A DNA stretch of 64,000 nt, from assembly GCF_024346135.1 (NCBI RefSeq), contig NZ_JAGQCJ010000008.1, forward strand, positions 1 through 64,000, read 5' to 3'. The DNA is from Cyanobium sp. CH-040. Lineage in GTDB: Bacteria; Cyanobacteriota; Cyanobacteriia; PCC-6307; Cyanobiaceae. Positions 25,537-34,751 of this stretch are shown here, piece after piece; the first letter of the stretch is position 1; the number at the start of each line of letters is the position of its first letter. The translations under genes were made by a program, and so were the position numbers. A model generated the notes under the pieces. That model made no database searches. It was not told the origin of the DNA and saw only the letters and a program-made list of their open reading frames with translations.

Positions 25537-27048
25537 TCACCACACGTTCTCGATCACGTTCATGGCCTTGAGGTAGGCCGGGATCTCCTCGCTGCTCTCG
25601 CTCTCGTCGCTGCCGCTGTCATCGGGGATGGCCCGGCGGGCGTTGTCGGCCACCACGGCATTGGCCAGCAGCTCGAGGGCGCCGGGGCGATCGAGGTTCT
25701 GCAGGGCCTCGGAATAGCGGCGGCTGTGGGAGGGGCGCACCGATTCCTGGCAGTAGTTGGAGAGTTCGCGGCTCTCGGTCATCACCCGGAAGGCGATCGC
25801 CTTGGTGTCGCGCTTGCCGAAGATCGCCATGTAGAGCAGGTTCACCATCGAGGCGTCGTGCACCTGGATGCCGTAGTTGCGCAGGATCTGGGGCCAGTAG
25901 CGCAGGGCCTTGAGGCCCTCCAGCCCACCCTTGTGGAGCCCGCCCAGCTCGCACCAGCGCTCGAATTCCTCCACATCCTGCGGGCAGCGGCCCAGCCGCC
26001 GCATGCCCTCGGCCAGCACCCGCCCGGCCTGGAAATTGCGGGTGGGCTTGCCCACCACCGGCAGCATCATGCTGCCGCGCACGTCGGCCACCATCGCCGT
26101 GAGCTGGGTGAACGTGTGGTCGCGCACCTTCTCCATGTCGCCGCCGCGGTTGAGGGCGGCTTCGATGCGCTGCACCCCGTAGCCCAGTTCGGTGAGCGGG
26201 AAGGGCTGGCGGCCGTAGAGCCGCTGGCGGTCGCGGCGCCGCATCGACACAGACGAGGCCTGATCGAGGCACTGGTCGAGCAGCAGCGTGAGCAGGGTGG
26301 GCAGGATGCCGGTGTTTTCGGCGTGATATGTGTAACCGAAGCCGGCGAAGATTGAGGAGATGTTCTTGGCGGCCTTGATGTACTGGGCCTCCACGTTGTG
26401 CACTCCCGGTGACACCTGGATGTTCGGCGAGATGCGATCCAGCAGCCGCGCGCCGAGCAGGGCGGTGATGGCGTTGGGATGGCAGAAGTTGGCGGTGAAG
26501 CTGTCCACCGGATCGCGCAGGGCGTCGTGGCGGTGGAAGCCGGAGAAGAAGGCCAGATTCGGCTGCCGCTCGCAGAGCACGTAGGAGTCGTTGCTGAGCG
26601 GGTCGTGGCTGAAGGAGCCCGCCAGACAGGCCAGCACCACCTGCTCCCGGCCCAGCTCACGGCGCAGGTCGCAGGCCTCCTGCAGATCCTGTTCGATGTG
26701 GTTGCTGTTGGCGCTGAGCAGCACCAGATCGCAGTCCTCGATCAGCGAGGCCAGGCTGTGGGGCCGCGGCCGGCCCTCCACCCGGTGCCAGGCCATGCGT
26801 TCCATGGTCGCCACGTGGGCCGGGTCCATCCCCTGGCGGTCGCGCTCGGAGAAGGCCCCGAACAGGGAGCGGCCGGGCCGGGCGGCCATCCTCAGCCGGT
26901 CGGCCCCACCGTGCATGGCGCTGTTGTAGGCCATCGAGGCCGGGTAGAGGCCGATGCTGTAGAAGCCCACCCGGCCCCGCTCCAGCTCCAGGATCCGCCG
27001 CTTCACCGTGTCCTGATCCAGGGAGTCGGCAAAGAAGCTGTTCTGCAT
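25537..27048 (-). CDS. conserved NAD(P)-dependent dehydrogenase-like protein
   Basis: A 503-residue protein with a clean start MQNSFFADSLDQ. The middle segment VHNVEAQYIKAAKNISSIFAGFGY and the helical region after it resemble the C-terminal domain of glycerol-3-phosphate/hydroxyacid dehydrogenases. The N-terminal half has Rossmann-like strands (CDLVLLSANSNHIEQDL) but no classic GxGxxG loop. The substrate cannot be assigned. Homologues are, as far as I recall, shared among picocyanobacteria. It is divergent from the symporter gene. Confidence 0.6.
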   Translation of the reverse strand: MQNSFFADSLDQDTVKRRILELERGRVGFYSIGLYPASMAYNSAMHGGADRLRMAARPGRSLFGAFSERDRQGMDPAHVATMERMAWHRVEGRPRPHSLASLIEDCDLVLLSANSNHIEQDLQEACDLRRELGREQVVLACLAGSFSHDPLSNDSYVLCERQPNLAFFSGFHRHDALRDPVDSFTANFCHPNAITALLGARLLDRISPNIQVSPGVHNVEAQYIKAAKNISSIFAGFGYTYHAENTGILPTLLTLLLDQCLDQASSVSMRRRDRQRLYGRQPFPLTELGYGVQRIEAALNRGGDMEKVRDHTFTQLTAMVADVRGSMMLPVVGKPTRNFQAGRVLAEGMRRLGRCPQDVEEFERWCELGGLHKGGLEGLKALRYWPQILRNYGIQVHDASMVNLLYMAIFGKRDTKAIAFRVMTESRELSNYCQESVRPSHSRRYSEALQNLDRPGALELLANAVVADNARRAIPDDSGSDESESSEEIPAYLKAMNVIENVW

Positions 27049-27152
27049 GGGGTCTGCTGAGGAGGGCGGTGCAGCGGCAGCGCTGCGTCAGGTTCTCTGA
27101 AGGGGCCGGCCTGGGTGCAGCCTTCATACTGCGGCCACCGGCGGCACGCGGT

Positions 27153-28922
27153 GTGCACACGATCGACTGGCTGATCCTCATCGGCTATCTGGTGGCAAGC
27201 CTGCTGCTGGGCCTGTGGCTGGCGCGCCGCAACCGCAGCGAGGACGACTACTTCGTGGCCGGTCGCCAGCTGAGCGGCTGGCTGGCCGGCGCCTCGATGG
27301 CCGCCACCACCTTCTCGGTGGACACCCCGCTGTACGTGGCCGGGCTGGTGGGGGTTCGGGGTCTGGCCGGCAACTGGGAGTGGTGGAGCTTCGGGGTGGC
27401 CCACGTGGCCATGGCGGTGGTGTTCGCACCCCTGTGGCGGCGCAGCGGCGTGCTCACTGACGCCGCCTTCACCGAACTGCGGTACGGCGGCGCCACGGCG
27501 GCCTGGCTGCGGGGCATCAAAGCCTTCCTGTTCGCCCTGCCGATCAACTGCATCGGCATCGGCTACGCCTTCCTGGCCATGGCCAAGGTGAGCGAGGCGC
27601 TGGGGCTGGCCCCCACACCCCAGGCGCGGCTGACGCTGCTGGCGATCGTGGGGCTGCTGGTCCTGATCTACACGGCCGCCGGAGGTCTGTGGGCGGTGGT
27701 GGTGACCGACATGCTGCAGCTGGTGATGGCCCTGGCCGGCGCCGTGGCGGTGGCGGTGTTCGCGGTGCAGGCAGCCGGTGGCATCGACGCCATGCTCACC
27801 AGCCTGCGGGAGCTGAACCGGCCCGAGCTGCTCTCCCTGGTGCCCTGGCAGCTGGAGGGCGGCCGGCTGAGCTGGATCGACAGCGCCGGCATCTCCATGG
27901 CCACCTTCAGCGCCTACATCGCCCTGCAGTGGTGGAGCTTCCGCCGCAGCGACGGCGGCGGTGAGTTCATCCAGCGGCTGCTGGCCACCCGTGACGAGCG
28001 CCAGGCACGCATCGCCAGCTGGGTGTTTCTGGGGGTGAACTACCTGCTGCGCAGCTGGCCCTGGATCCTGGTGGCCCTGGCGGCGGTGGTGCTCCTGCCC
28101 GACTCGACCGACTGGGAGCAGAGCTACCCGCTGCTGGCGGTGAAGCTGCTGCCGCCGGTGGCCCTGGGGCTGGTGGTGGTGTCGCTGGTGGCGGCCTTCA
28201 TGAGCACCGTGAGCACGGCGGTGAACTGGGGGGCCAGCTACCTCACCCACGACCTCTATCAACGCTTCATGCGTCCGGCGGCCGGCCAGCGGGAGCTGCT
28301 GCTGGTGGGTCAGCTGGCCTCGGTGCTGCTCGTGGCCCTGGGGGTGCTCACGGCGCTGCTGAGCAACAGCATCGGCACCGTGTTCCGGCTGGTGATCGCG
28401 ATCGGCACCGGCCCCGGGGTGGTGCTGGTGCTGCGCTGGTTCTGGTGGCGGATCAACGCCGCCGCCGAGCTGGCGGCGATGCTGGGCGGCTTCCTGGTGG
28501 GCTTCTCCACCTCGGTGGTGCCGCTGCTGCGCATCGACGACTACGGCCTGCGCCTGCTGGTGACCACCGCGATCACGGCCGTGCTCTGGATCCTGGTGAT
28601 GCTGGCCACACCGCCGGAGAGCGCCGCCGTGCTGGAGCGCTTCGTGCACCAGGTGCGGCCGGCCGGGCCGGGCTGGGCGGGCTGGCGCCGCCGCACCGGG
28701 GTGGAACCCCAGGAAACGCTGCTCGATCTGCTCAGCCAGCTGCTCTGCAGCTGTGCGGTGCTGTTCGGGGCGCTGCTGGGGATCGGCGGCTTCCTGCTCA
28801 AGCTGCCCCTCTGGGGCTGGGGCGGACTGGTGGCGGCGGCGCTGGGGATCGTGGCGCTGCGTCAGCGGGGCCGGCTTCAGGGCGGGCTGCGCCAGGCACT
28901 GGGCCAGACGCCGCAGGGGTGA
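27153..28922 (+). CDS. sodium:solute symporter (SSS family)
   Basis: About 589 residues with some 13 hydrophobic segments, beginning VHTIDWLILIGYLVASLLLG at a GTG. The next segment RNRSEDDYFVAGRQLSGWLAGASMAATTFSVDTP is the SSS family hallmark (first core helix with the Na+ site). The region FMSTVSTAVNWGASYLTHDLYQRF is also typical. Substrates in the family include sugars, proline, acetate and urea; none can be chosen here. The ATG further upstream adds a non-conserved, non-membrane lead, so GTG is preferred. Confidence 0.88.
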   Translation: MHTIDWLILIGYLVASLLLGLWLARRNRSEDDYFVAGRQLSGWLAGASMAATTFSVDTPLYVAGLVGVRGLAGNWEWWSFGVAHVAMAVVFAPLWRRSGVLTDAAFTELRYGGATAAWLRGIKAFLFALPINCIGIGYAFLAMAKVSEALGLAPTPQARLTLLAIVGLLVLIYTAAGGLWAVVVTDMLQLVMALAGAVAVAVFAVQAAGGIDAMLTSLRELNRPELLSLVPWQLEGGRLSWIDSAGISMATFSAYIALQWWSFRRSDGGGEFIQRLLATRDERQARIASWVFLGVNYLLRSWPWILVALAAVVLLPDSTDWEQSYPLLAVKLLPPVALGLVVVSLVAAFMSTVSTAVNWGASYLTHDLYQRFMRPAAGQRELLLVGQLASVLLVALGVLTALLSNSIGTVFRLVIAIGTGPGVVLVLRWFWWRINAAAELAAMLGGFLVGFSTSVVPLLRIDDYGLRLLVTTAITAVLWILVMLATPPESAAVLERFVHQVRPAGPGWAGWRRRTGVEPQETLLDLLSQLLCSCAVLFGALLGIGGFLLKLPLWGWGGLVAAALGIVALRQRGRLQGGLRQALGQTPQG

Positions 28923-28955
28923 TGATGGGCACGGTGACCGGCACCGCTGCTGCCC

Positions 28956-29081
28956 GTGCAATTTCTCCGCTCCACCCTGCTGCCGGCGGCGATCGTGCTG
29001 CTCTTCGCCCTCGCCCTGGTGGCCGTCAGCGCCCGCATCTGGCTGCCCGGTGACATGGCGGCTCCCGCCCCCCTGGGTTGA
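28956..29081 (+). CDS. tiny single-helix membrane protein
   Basis: A 41-residue frame starting at GTG (VQFLRSTLLPAAIVLLFALALVAVSARIWLPGD) with one clear transmembrane segment (about residues 7-26). It lies 33 bases after the symporter stop and overlaps the HEAT-repeat gene start by 4 bases (TTGA), which argues for real, coupled translation. Function unknown. Confidence 0.6.
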   Translation: MQFLRSTLLPAAIVLLFALALVAVSARIWLPGDMAAPAPLG

Positions 29082-29902
29082 GCGCGGTCGTGACCAGCGG
29101 CCCCTATCCCGAGCAGAGCCCGCAGGAGCTCTACCTCGATCCCGAGGTGCTGGCCCAGGAGCTGGCCCAGGAGCTGCTCGGCGATCCCCTCGACGAACTC
29201 GACAGCAGCGATCCGGCCCCGGGCGCCGTGGCGGCCGAGTGCGACCGGGGCCTGGACCTGCTGCGCACGGGGGACCCCAGTGCCGGCCACGAAGCCCTGA
29301 TGCAGGGGCTGCGCATCTTCTGCGAGCACCGTGACCCGCGGGCCGTGCCGCTGCTGCTGCCGCTGCTGGCGGCCAGCTGCCCGATCCTGCGCATGAGCGC
29401 GGTGTATGCCCTCGGCCGCAATCCCAGCCCCATGGCCGTGGAGGCGCTGCTGGCGCTGCTGGCCGGCGACGACAACGGCTACGTGCGCAAGGCGGTGGCC
29501 TGGAGCCTGGGCAACTACCCCGACGCGCCGGTGCTCAACCCGCTGATCCGCGCCCTGCAGGTGGACATCGCCGCCGTGCGCCTCTGGGCCGCCAGCTCCC
29601 TGGCCGACGCCGGCGGCACGGGGCCGGCCAAGGCCGATCCCGCCGCCGCGCAGCTGTTGCTCAGCCTGCGCATCGACAGCGAGCCGGCGGTGCGCAGCAA
29701 CAGCGCCTGGGGACTGGGGCGGCTGTACCCCGATCTGGTGGAGCCCCGCCAGCGCGAAGTGGTGGAGACCCTGCTGCACACCATGCTTCACGACGGCGAG
29801 TCGGGCGTGCGCGACGAGGCCCGCCTGGCCCTGGAGCAGCTGGAGCGGCCCGAGGTGCTGGAGCGACTCCAGACCCTGGTGGATGAAGGGCTGCTGAGTT
29901 GA
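29078..29902 (+). CDS. HEAT-repeat protein
   Basis: A 274-residue all-helical protein with successive HEAT/PBS-lyase-type repeats, e.g. ILRMSAVYALGRNPSPMAVEALLALLAGD, YVRKAVAWSLGNYPDAPVLNPLIRAL and AVRSNSAWGLGRLYPD. In cyanobacteria this fold is used by phycobilin lyases and by chaperone-like factors such as NblB. This gene lacks neighbours that would tie it to phycobilisomes, so the role is open. The start is a TTG overlapping the tiny upstream gene; a GTG at 29090 is an alternative. Confidence 0.8.
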   Translation: MSAVVTSGPYPEQSPQELYLDPEVLAQELAQELLGDPLDELDSSDPAPGAVAAECDRGLDLLRTGDPSAGHEALMQGLRIFCEHRDPRAVPLLLPLLAASCPILRMSAVYALGRNPSPMAVEALLALLAGDDNGYVRKAVAWSLGNYPDAPVLNPLIRALQVDIAAVRLWAASSLADAGGTGPAKADPAAAQLLLSLRIDSEPAVRSNSAWGLGRLYPDLVEPRQREVVETLLHTMLHDGESGVRDEARLALEQLERPEVLERLQTLVDEGLLS

Positions 29903-29991
29903 ACCAGTCTGCTGAGTTGAGCCGGTCTGTTGCGTTCAGCCCAGCCGCCGCTGAACGCGGCTAGCATCCGCCAACCCCACCTTGGCCTGGG

Positions 29992-30210
29992 ATGGCACAG
30001 CAAACCATCCGCTTCCGCATCCGGCCCGACGGTCGCGTCGAGGAGCTGGTGGAAGGCGTGGCCGGTGCGGCCTGCGAGCAGCTCACCGAGCGACTCGAAG
30101 CTCGCCTCGGCGCCGTGCAGCAGCGTCAACCCACCGCCGAGGCCTTCCAGGCCGCCAGCGCACCGCAGCGCCTGGTTCAGCCGGCCTCCCAGTCCACCCC
30201 GCTTCCCTGA
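29992..30210 (+). CDS. DUF2997 family protein
   Basis: A 72-residue protein (MAQQTIRFRIRPDGRVEELVEGVAGAACEQLTERLEARLG) that matches the short DUF2997 family. This family sits next to ycf35/DUF1257 in cyanobacteria and plastid-related clusters. It is followed after 17 bases by ycf35, so the two are probably co-transcribed. Function unknown. Confidence 0.85.
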   Translation: MAQQTIRFRIRPDGRVEELVEGVAGAACEQLTERLEARLGAVQQRQPTAEAFQAASAPQRLVQPASQSTPLP

Positions 30211-30227
30211 CGGAACCTCTCTGCGCC

Positions 30228-30617
30228 ATGTCCCACTTCAGCACCGTGAAGACCGAGCTGCGCGACCTCGACGCCCTGCGCGCCGCCCTCGGGGATATGG
30301 GCCATGAGCCCCGTGAGGGCAGCATCAGCGTGCGCGGCTACCGCGGCCAGACCGAGACCGCCGAGCTGGCCATCGCCCAGCCGGATGGCACCGACATCGG
30401 CTTCCGTCTCAATGCCGACACGGGCTGCTACGAGCTGGTGGCCGATCTGCAGCTGTGGAAGCAGCCGGTGCCCGTGGAGCGCTTCCTGGCCCAGCTCAAC
30501 CAGCGCTACGCCCTGCGCAGCATCCTGGCGGCCACGGCGGAGGAAGGCTTCCAGGTGAGCGAGCAGACCAACAGCGCCGACGGCAGCATCGAGCTGGTGG
30601 TGACCCGCTGGTCCTGA
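30228..30617 (+). CDS. ycf35: Ycf35 (DUF1257) protein
   Basis: A 129-residue homologue of plastid Ycf35 (MSHFSTVKTELRDLDALRAALGDMG, then a GYRGQTETAELAI core and a C-terminal LRSILAATAEEGFQVSEQ). The family is conserved from cyanobacteria to red-algal plastids but its function is not settled. It lies in a tight run DUF2997-ycf35-ferredoxin-aldo/keto reductase. Confidence 0.92.
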   Translation: MSHFSTVKTELRDLDALRAALGDMGHEPREGSISVRGYRGQTETAELAIAQPDGTDIGFRLNADTGCYELVADLQLWKQPVPVERFLAQLNQRYALRSILAATAEEGFQVSEQTNSADGSIELVVTRWS

Positions 30618-30649
30618 GCCCGGGGGCGCTGCCTCTGACCGATCGACGC

Positions 30650-31063
30650 GTGGAGTCCCCCCTGGTGAGCCCCGTGGATCCCGCACTCGCCTTTACCGCG
30701 GTTGCCGCGGGGGAGGAGGGTCCCAGCGGCGACGAACCCCTGCTCGGCGGTGAGCTGCGGCAGAAGGCCGTGTGGGTGGATGAGGCGGTGTGCATCGGCT
30801 GCCGTTACTGCGCCCACGTGGCCTGCAACACCTTCGTGGTGGAGTCCGAGTGGGGCCGCTCCCGTGCCATCCGCCAGGACGGCGACAGCACCGAGCGGAT
30901 CCAGGAGGCGATCGACACCTGTCCGGTGGACTGCATTCACTGGGTGGCCTACGAAGACCTGCCAGGGCTGGCCGAGCAGCTGGCACAGCAGGACATCCAG
31001 CCCCTCGGGCTGCCCACCCCCGCCCGGCTGAAGCGCACCCTGCCGCGACGCGAGTCCACCTGA
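30650..31063 (+). CDS. ferredoxin-like iron-sulfur protein
   Basis: A protein of about 137 residues with the cluster motif CIGCRYCAHVAC plus a downstream CPVDC. This is a single bacterial-type Fe-S binding domain (C-x2-C-x2-C ... C-P), close to the 4Fe-4S/3Fe-4S ferredoxins found in cyanobacteria and plants. It likely carries electrons at low potential; the partner could be the aldo/keto reductase gene that begins 14 bases downstream, which is inference from position. The start may be the GTG at 30650 or the GTG at 30665. Confidence 0.88.
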   Translation: MESPLVSPVDPALAFTAVAAGEEGPSGDEPLLGGELRQKAVWVDEAVCIGCRYCAHVACNTFVVESEWGRSRAIRQDGDSTERIQEAIDTCPVDCIHWVAYEDLPGLAEQLAQQDIQPLGLPTPARLKRTLPRREST

Positions 31064-31077
31064 AGACCCTGAAGCCG

Positions 31078-32295
31078 ATGCCCGGTGTGTCTCCGGCGCC
31101 GATCCCCACCCGGCGGTTCGGCCGCACCGGGCTGCCCATGCCGGTGCTCTCCCTGGGTGGCATGCGCTTTCAGCAGAGCTGGAGCGATCTGCCGCCCGAG
31201 GAGATCACGGCGGAGAGCCAGGCGAACCTGCGGGCGCTGCTGGAGAAGGCGGTGCGCCACGGCCTGCACCACATCGAGACGGCGCGGCACTACGGCAGCA
31301 GCGAGCGCCAGCTGGGCTGGCTGCTGGAGCAGGTGCCCGATCCCCGGCGCATCCTGCAGACCAAGGTGCCCCCCCATCCCGAGCCGGCCGCCTTCGAGGC
31401 CGAGCTGGCCACCAGCTTCGAGCGGCTCGGGGTGGAGCGGGTGGACCTGCTGGCGATCCACGGCCTCAACCTGCCCGAGCACCTGGAGCACACCCTGCGG
31501 CCCGGGGGCTGTCTGGAGGTGGCACGGCGCTGGCAGGCCGAGGGGCGGGTGGGCTCGATCGGCTTCTCCACCCACGCCCCCCTGGAGCTGATCGGCGAGG
31601 CGATCGCCAGCGACGCCTTCGACTACGTGAACCTGCACTGGTATTTCATCCGCCAGGCCAACTGGCCCGCCGTCGAGCTGGCCAGGGCCCACGACATGGG
31701 CGTGTTCGTGATCAGCCCCACCGACAAGGGCGGCCATCTGCACAGCCCGTCGGCGCGGATCAGCGAGCTGTGTGCCCCCCTGCACCCGATCGTGTTCAAC
31801 GACCTCTTCTGCCTCAGCGCAGCGGGCATCCACACGATCAGCGTGGGCGCCGCCCGGCCGGAGGATCTCGACCGCCACCTCGAGGCGGTGGCGCTGCTGG
31901 AGCAGGCCGATGCCCTGCTGCCGCCGCTGCTGGAGCGCCTGGAGGCGGCCCGGCTTCAGGCGCTCGGCGCCGACTGGCTGGCCAGCTGGGAGCGGGGGCT
32001 GCCGGCCTGGCAGGACACCCCGGGCCAGATCAACCTGCCGGTGCTGCTCTGGCTGCACAACCTCCTGGAGGCCTGGGATCTGGAGAGCTTCGCCCGCGCC
32101 CGCTACGGCCTGCTGGGCAACGGCGGCCACTGGTTCCCCGGCGCCAGCGCCGACGCCCTCGACGCGGCGGTGAGCGAGGCCGAGCTGCGGGCCGTGCTGA
32201 CGGCCAGCCCCTGGGCCGGGCGGATCCCGGAGCTCCTGCGGGGGCTCAGGGAGCGCCTCGGCGGCCAGGCCGTGCGCCGCCTGATGGCCGAGTAG
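31078..32295 (+). CDS. aldo/keto reductase
   Basis: A 405-residue AKR-fold protein starting [30 protein letters not shown]. The barrel shows the catalytic Tyr context [19 protein letters not shown], a TKVPPHP strand with Lys, and LLAIHGLN with His. GFSTHAP and DKGGHLH mark later strands. The C-terminal ~100 residues beyond the barrel are longer than in simple AKRs and are typical of a subgroup that often neighbours Fe-S proteins. Its last 50 bases overlap rsmG on the opposite strand. Confidence 0.88.
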   Translation: MPGVSPAPIPTRRFGRTGLPMPVLSLGGMRFQQSWSDLPPEEITAESQANLRALLEKAVRHGLHHIETARHYGSSERQLGWLLEQVPDPRRILQTKVPPHPEPAAFEAELATSFERLGVERVDLLAIHGLNLPEHLEHTLRPGGCLEVARRWQAEGRVGSIGFSTHAPLELIGEAIASDAFDYVNLHWYFIRQANWPAVELARAHDMGVFVISPTDKGGHLHSPSARISELCAPLHPIVFNDLFCLSAAGIHTISVGAARPEDLDRHLEAVALLEQADALLPPLLERLEAARLQALGADWLASWERGLPAWQDTPGQINLPVLLWLHNLLEAWDLESFARARYGLLGNGGHWFPGASADALDAAVSEAELRAVLTASPWAGRIPELLRGLRERLGGQAVRRLMAE

Positions 32296-33073
32296 TCGGG
32301 CCCGTGGGGCCGGGGGCGGGGCTGCCCAGGGGCTGGCGCGCCGGCACGCCCACCGCCCGGGGGTAGGCGGCCGGGCAGGGGCCGGTGGGCTGCAGCACCA
32401 CGGCATGGCGGATCCCCCGGCCGCAGGGCAGCTCGAGGGGCTGGCAGCGTTCCACCCGGGCCCGCAGCGGCAGCAGGGCCGCGTCCAGGGCCTCCCGGTC
32501 GGTCGGCTGCCACTGGCCCCGGTAGAGCAGGGCATGGCCGTCCGGCCTGAGCAGCGGCACCAGGTATTCCGCCACCACCGGCGCGCCGGCCACGGCCCGG
32601 GCCAGGGCCCAGTCGAAGCGGCCGCGGCAGGCAGGGTCGCGCCCGGTGCGCTCGATGCGTTCGCAGCGCAGGCTCAGGCGCCCTTCCAGCCCCAGGGCGG
32701 CGGCCATGGCCCGCACCGCCTCCAGCTTGCGGCCCACCGAATCCACCAGGGTGAGCCGGGCGCCGGGCAGGGCGATCGCCACCGCCAGGCCGGGGAAGCC
32801 GCCGCCGGTGCCCACGTCGATCAGGCGCAGGGGGTCTGCCGCGCTGACGGCCTGGTGCCCCTGGAGCAGCGGCACCAGGGGCCAGAGGCTGTCGAACACC
32901 TGGGCGATCCAGTAGTCGTCGCCCTCCACCAGGCGGGTGAGGTTGACGCGGCTGTTCCAGGCGCGCAGCTGCTCCTGCAGGGCCTCCAGCTGAGCCTCCT
33001 GCTCGCCGCTCGGCTGCCAGCCCAGCTGCTGCCAGAGCGCCTGGCGGCCGGCGCTTGCGGGGGATGGATCCAT
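32246..33073 (-). CDS. rsmG: 16S rRNA (G527-N7) methyltransferase RsmG
   Basis: A 275-residue RsmG/GidB. SAM-binding loop [17 protein letters not shown], a preceding N-terminal helix pair with [10 protein letters not shown], and [15 protein letters not shown] as the second motif. The final ~45 residues are Pro/Gly/Arg-rich and non-conserved; they overlap the end of the aldo/keto reductase gene by 50 bases on the other strand. Confidence 0.96.
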   Translation of the reverse strand: MDPSPASAGRQALWQQLGWQPSGEQEAQLEALQEQLRAWNSRVNLTRLVEGDDYWIAQVFDSLWPLVPLLQGHQAVSAADPLRLIDVGTGGGFPGLAVAIALPGARLTLVDSVGRKLEAVRAMAAALGLEGRLSLRCERIERTGRDPACRGRFDWALARAVAGAPVVAEYLVPLLRPDGHALLYRGQWQPTDREALDAALLPLRARVERCQPLELPCGRGIRHAVVLQPTGPCPAAYPRAVGVPARQPLGSPAPGPTGPTTRPSGGARPGRRGAP

Positions 33074-33129
33074 CCGGGCTGACGGGCGGGTGAGGCTCCC
33101 TAGGATCCACCAGATCGGCCTTTCCGCCG

Positions 33130-33627
33130 TTGGCCACCCCCGGCAGCACGCCCCCGTCCGGCCCCAGCCACCAGCCGTCCGGCGCCAGCCACTACCAGTT
33201 GCTGCAGCTGCCGATGAGTGCCTCGGAGCAGGACCTGCGGCGGGCCTTCCGCAGCCTCAGCAAGCTCTACCACCCCGACACCACCAGCCTGCCGGTGGCG
33301 GAGGCGGAGCAGGCCTTCCAGCGGCTGCAGCAGGCCTACGCGGTGCTCAGCGATCCGGAGGCCCGGCGCCGCTACGACGCCCAGCTGCGCCTGGCGGCCC
33401 TGGCCGCCGCCGCAGCCGCCCGCAGCCGGGCCGCCGCCCTCATGCCGCCGGCCGCCCCGCCCCCGGCGGCGCCGGATTCGGTGCGCCGGGCTCTCTCCGG
33501 CGGCGAATGGCTGGCCCTGCTGCTGCTGGGGATGGCGCTGGTGTTCAGCCTGGTGCTCGGCGTGGGGCTGGCCTGGGCGCGGGGGGCGGCCCTGGTGCAG
33601 TGGCCGAGCTGGTGGCCCTCCGCGTGA
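33130..33627 (+). CDS. J-domain protein with a C-terminal membrane anchor
   Basis: A 165-residue protein from a TTG start. The J-domain (residues ~21-85) has the essential HPD in KLYHPDTT, after [14 protein letters not shown]. After an Ala/Pro-rich linker comes one transmembrane segment (about residues 125-150, [22 protein letters not shown]). J-domains recruit Hsp70 (DnaK), so this is likely a membrane-tethered co-chaperone. It precedes the DUF3143 gene by 13 bases, an order common in picocyanobacteria. Confidence 0.9.
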   Translation: MATPGSTPPSGPSHQPSGASHYQLLQLPMSASEQDLRRAFRSLSKLYHPDTTSLPVAEAEQAFQRLQQAYAVLSDPEARRRYDAQLRLAALAAAAAARSRAAALMPPAAPPPAAPDSVRRALSGGEWLALLLLGMALVFSLVLGVGLAWARGAALVQWPSWWPSA

Positions 33628-33640
33628 GACCCTGACCTCC

Positions 33641-33907
33641 ATGAGCCAGCTGCCCAGCCCCGACACACCCCTCTACAACCATCCGCTACCCGCCCTGGAG
33701 GACTGGCTGCGCCAGCTGGGCGCCCAGCAGCAGCGCGGGGAGCCCTGCCTGTGGGACCTGCACCGGCCGGAGTGGAGCGCCCGCATCGAGCTGGAGGTGG
33801 AGGAACTCAAGGTGAGCTGGCATGCCGATGGCCAGGCGTGCGTGCGCCACTTTCCCTATGGCCTCTCCCGGGCGGACACCGAGGCGGCGATCCTGGCCGG
33901 CCCCTGA
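33641..33907 (+). CDS. DUF3143 family protein
   Basis: An 88-residue protein starting MSQLPSPDTPLYNHPLPALEDWLRQLG. The tail WSARIELEVEELKVSW and YGLSRADTEAAILAGP are the family's conserved segments. DUF3143 is restricted to cyanobacteria and plants and its role is unknown. It is the second gene of a pair with the J-domain protein. Confidence 0.88.
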   Translation: MSQLPSPDTPLYNHPLPALEDWLRQLGAQQQRGEPCLWDLHRPEWSARIELEVEELKVSWHADGQACVRHFPYGLSRADTEAAILAGP

Positions 33908-33927
33908 AGGAGTGCGGGCAAAAGGCT

Positions 33928-34083
33928 TCAGCGGCAGCGCCCGCTGTCGCGCCCAGCAGGGCTGCCCATCCCGCCGCAGCTGAACCAGCGCACCAGGGGG
34001 TCCTCCACGTTCGTGAACAGCACCAGGATGGCGGCGCAGATCACGAGCACGGCACCGGTCACCAGGCTGTCGCGGCGGGTCAT
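33928..34083 (-). CDS. small membrane protein downstream of bioD
   Basis: A 51-residue frame MTRRDSLVTGAVLVICAAILVLFTNVEDPLVRWFSCGG with one transmembrane helix (about residues 7-24). Its ATG overlaps the bioD stop (ATGA), so it reads as the last gene of the biotin operon. No function is known to me for such a protein in biotin synthesis. Confidence 0.68.
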   Translation of the reverse strand: MTRRDSLVTGAVLVICAAILVLFTNVEDPLVRWFSCGGMGSPAGRDSGRCR

Positions 34084-34751
34084 GGCATGTGCTCCTGGGG
34101 CCAGTGTCGCTCCATCCCCAGCAGCTGCCACTGCTTCCTCAGGGTCGTGGCGGCGGGGGTGTCGAGCGTTGGCAGCTGAGCCAGCACCGGCACGCCCCCC
34201 AGCTGCTCGAGGGTGCGGGGATTGTCGGGGTGCGGCGGGCCGTTGAGCACCAGCCCCAGCACCGGAATGGAGCGCAGGCGCAGGGCCTCCAGTGACAGCA
34301 GGGTGTGGTTGAGGGTGCCCAGACCGCTGCGGGCCACCAGCAGCACCGGCAGACCCCAGCTGCGCAGCTGCTCGATCTGCAGCCACTGGCGGCTGAGGGG
34401 CACCAGCAGCCCGCCGGCGGTCTCCACCACCAGTGGCCCGGGCCCGGGCGGCAGCGCCAGCCGCTCGGGCTCGATCGTCACCCCGTCGATCTCGGCGGCC
34501 CAGTGGGGCGAGGCGGGCGTGCGCAGCCGGTAGGCCTCGGGCAGCAGCCGCTCGGGGGGCAGGTCCAGCAGGCGCTGCACCGCGGCGGTGTCGCCGCCGT
34601 CCTCCAGTCCGCTCTGCACCGGCTTCCAGTAGCGGGCCCCGAGGCCCTCCACCAGCCAGGCGCTCACCAGGGTCTTGCCCACGTCGGTGTCGGTGCCGCA
34701 CACCACAAGCCGGCGGGGCAGGCCCGCCTGCGGCCATGCAGCCGCGCTCAT
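34080..34751 (-). CDS. bioD: dethiobiotin synthetase
   Basis: A 223-residue BioD, forming dethiobiotin from DAPA, CO2 and ATP. The modified P-loop is GTDTDVGKTLVSAWL at the N-terminus, and KPVQSGLEDGGDT is the substrate-side motif. I use the ATG that overlaps the bioC stop (ATGA). It is the fourth gene of bioF-bioK-bioC-bioD. Confidence 0.95.
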   Translation of the reverse strand: MSAAAWPQAGLPRRLVVCGTDTDVGKTLVSAWLVEGLGARYWKPVQSGLEDGGDTAAVQRLLDLPPERLLPEAYRLRTPASPHWAAEIDGVTIEPERLALPPGPGPLVVETAGGLLVPLSRQWLQIEQLRSWGLPVLLVARSGLGTLNHTLLSLEALRLRSIPVLGLVLNGPPHPDNPRTLEQLGGVPVLAQLPTLDTPAATTLRKQWQLLGMERHWPQEHMP

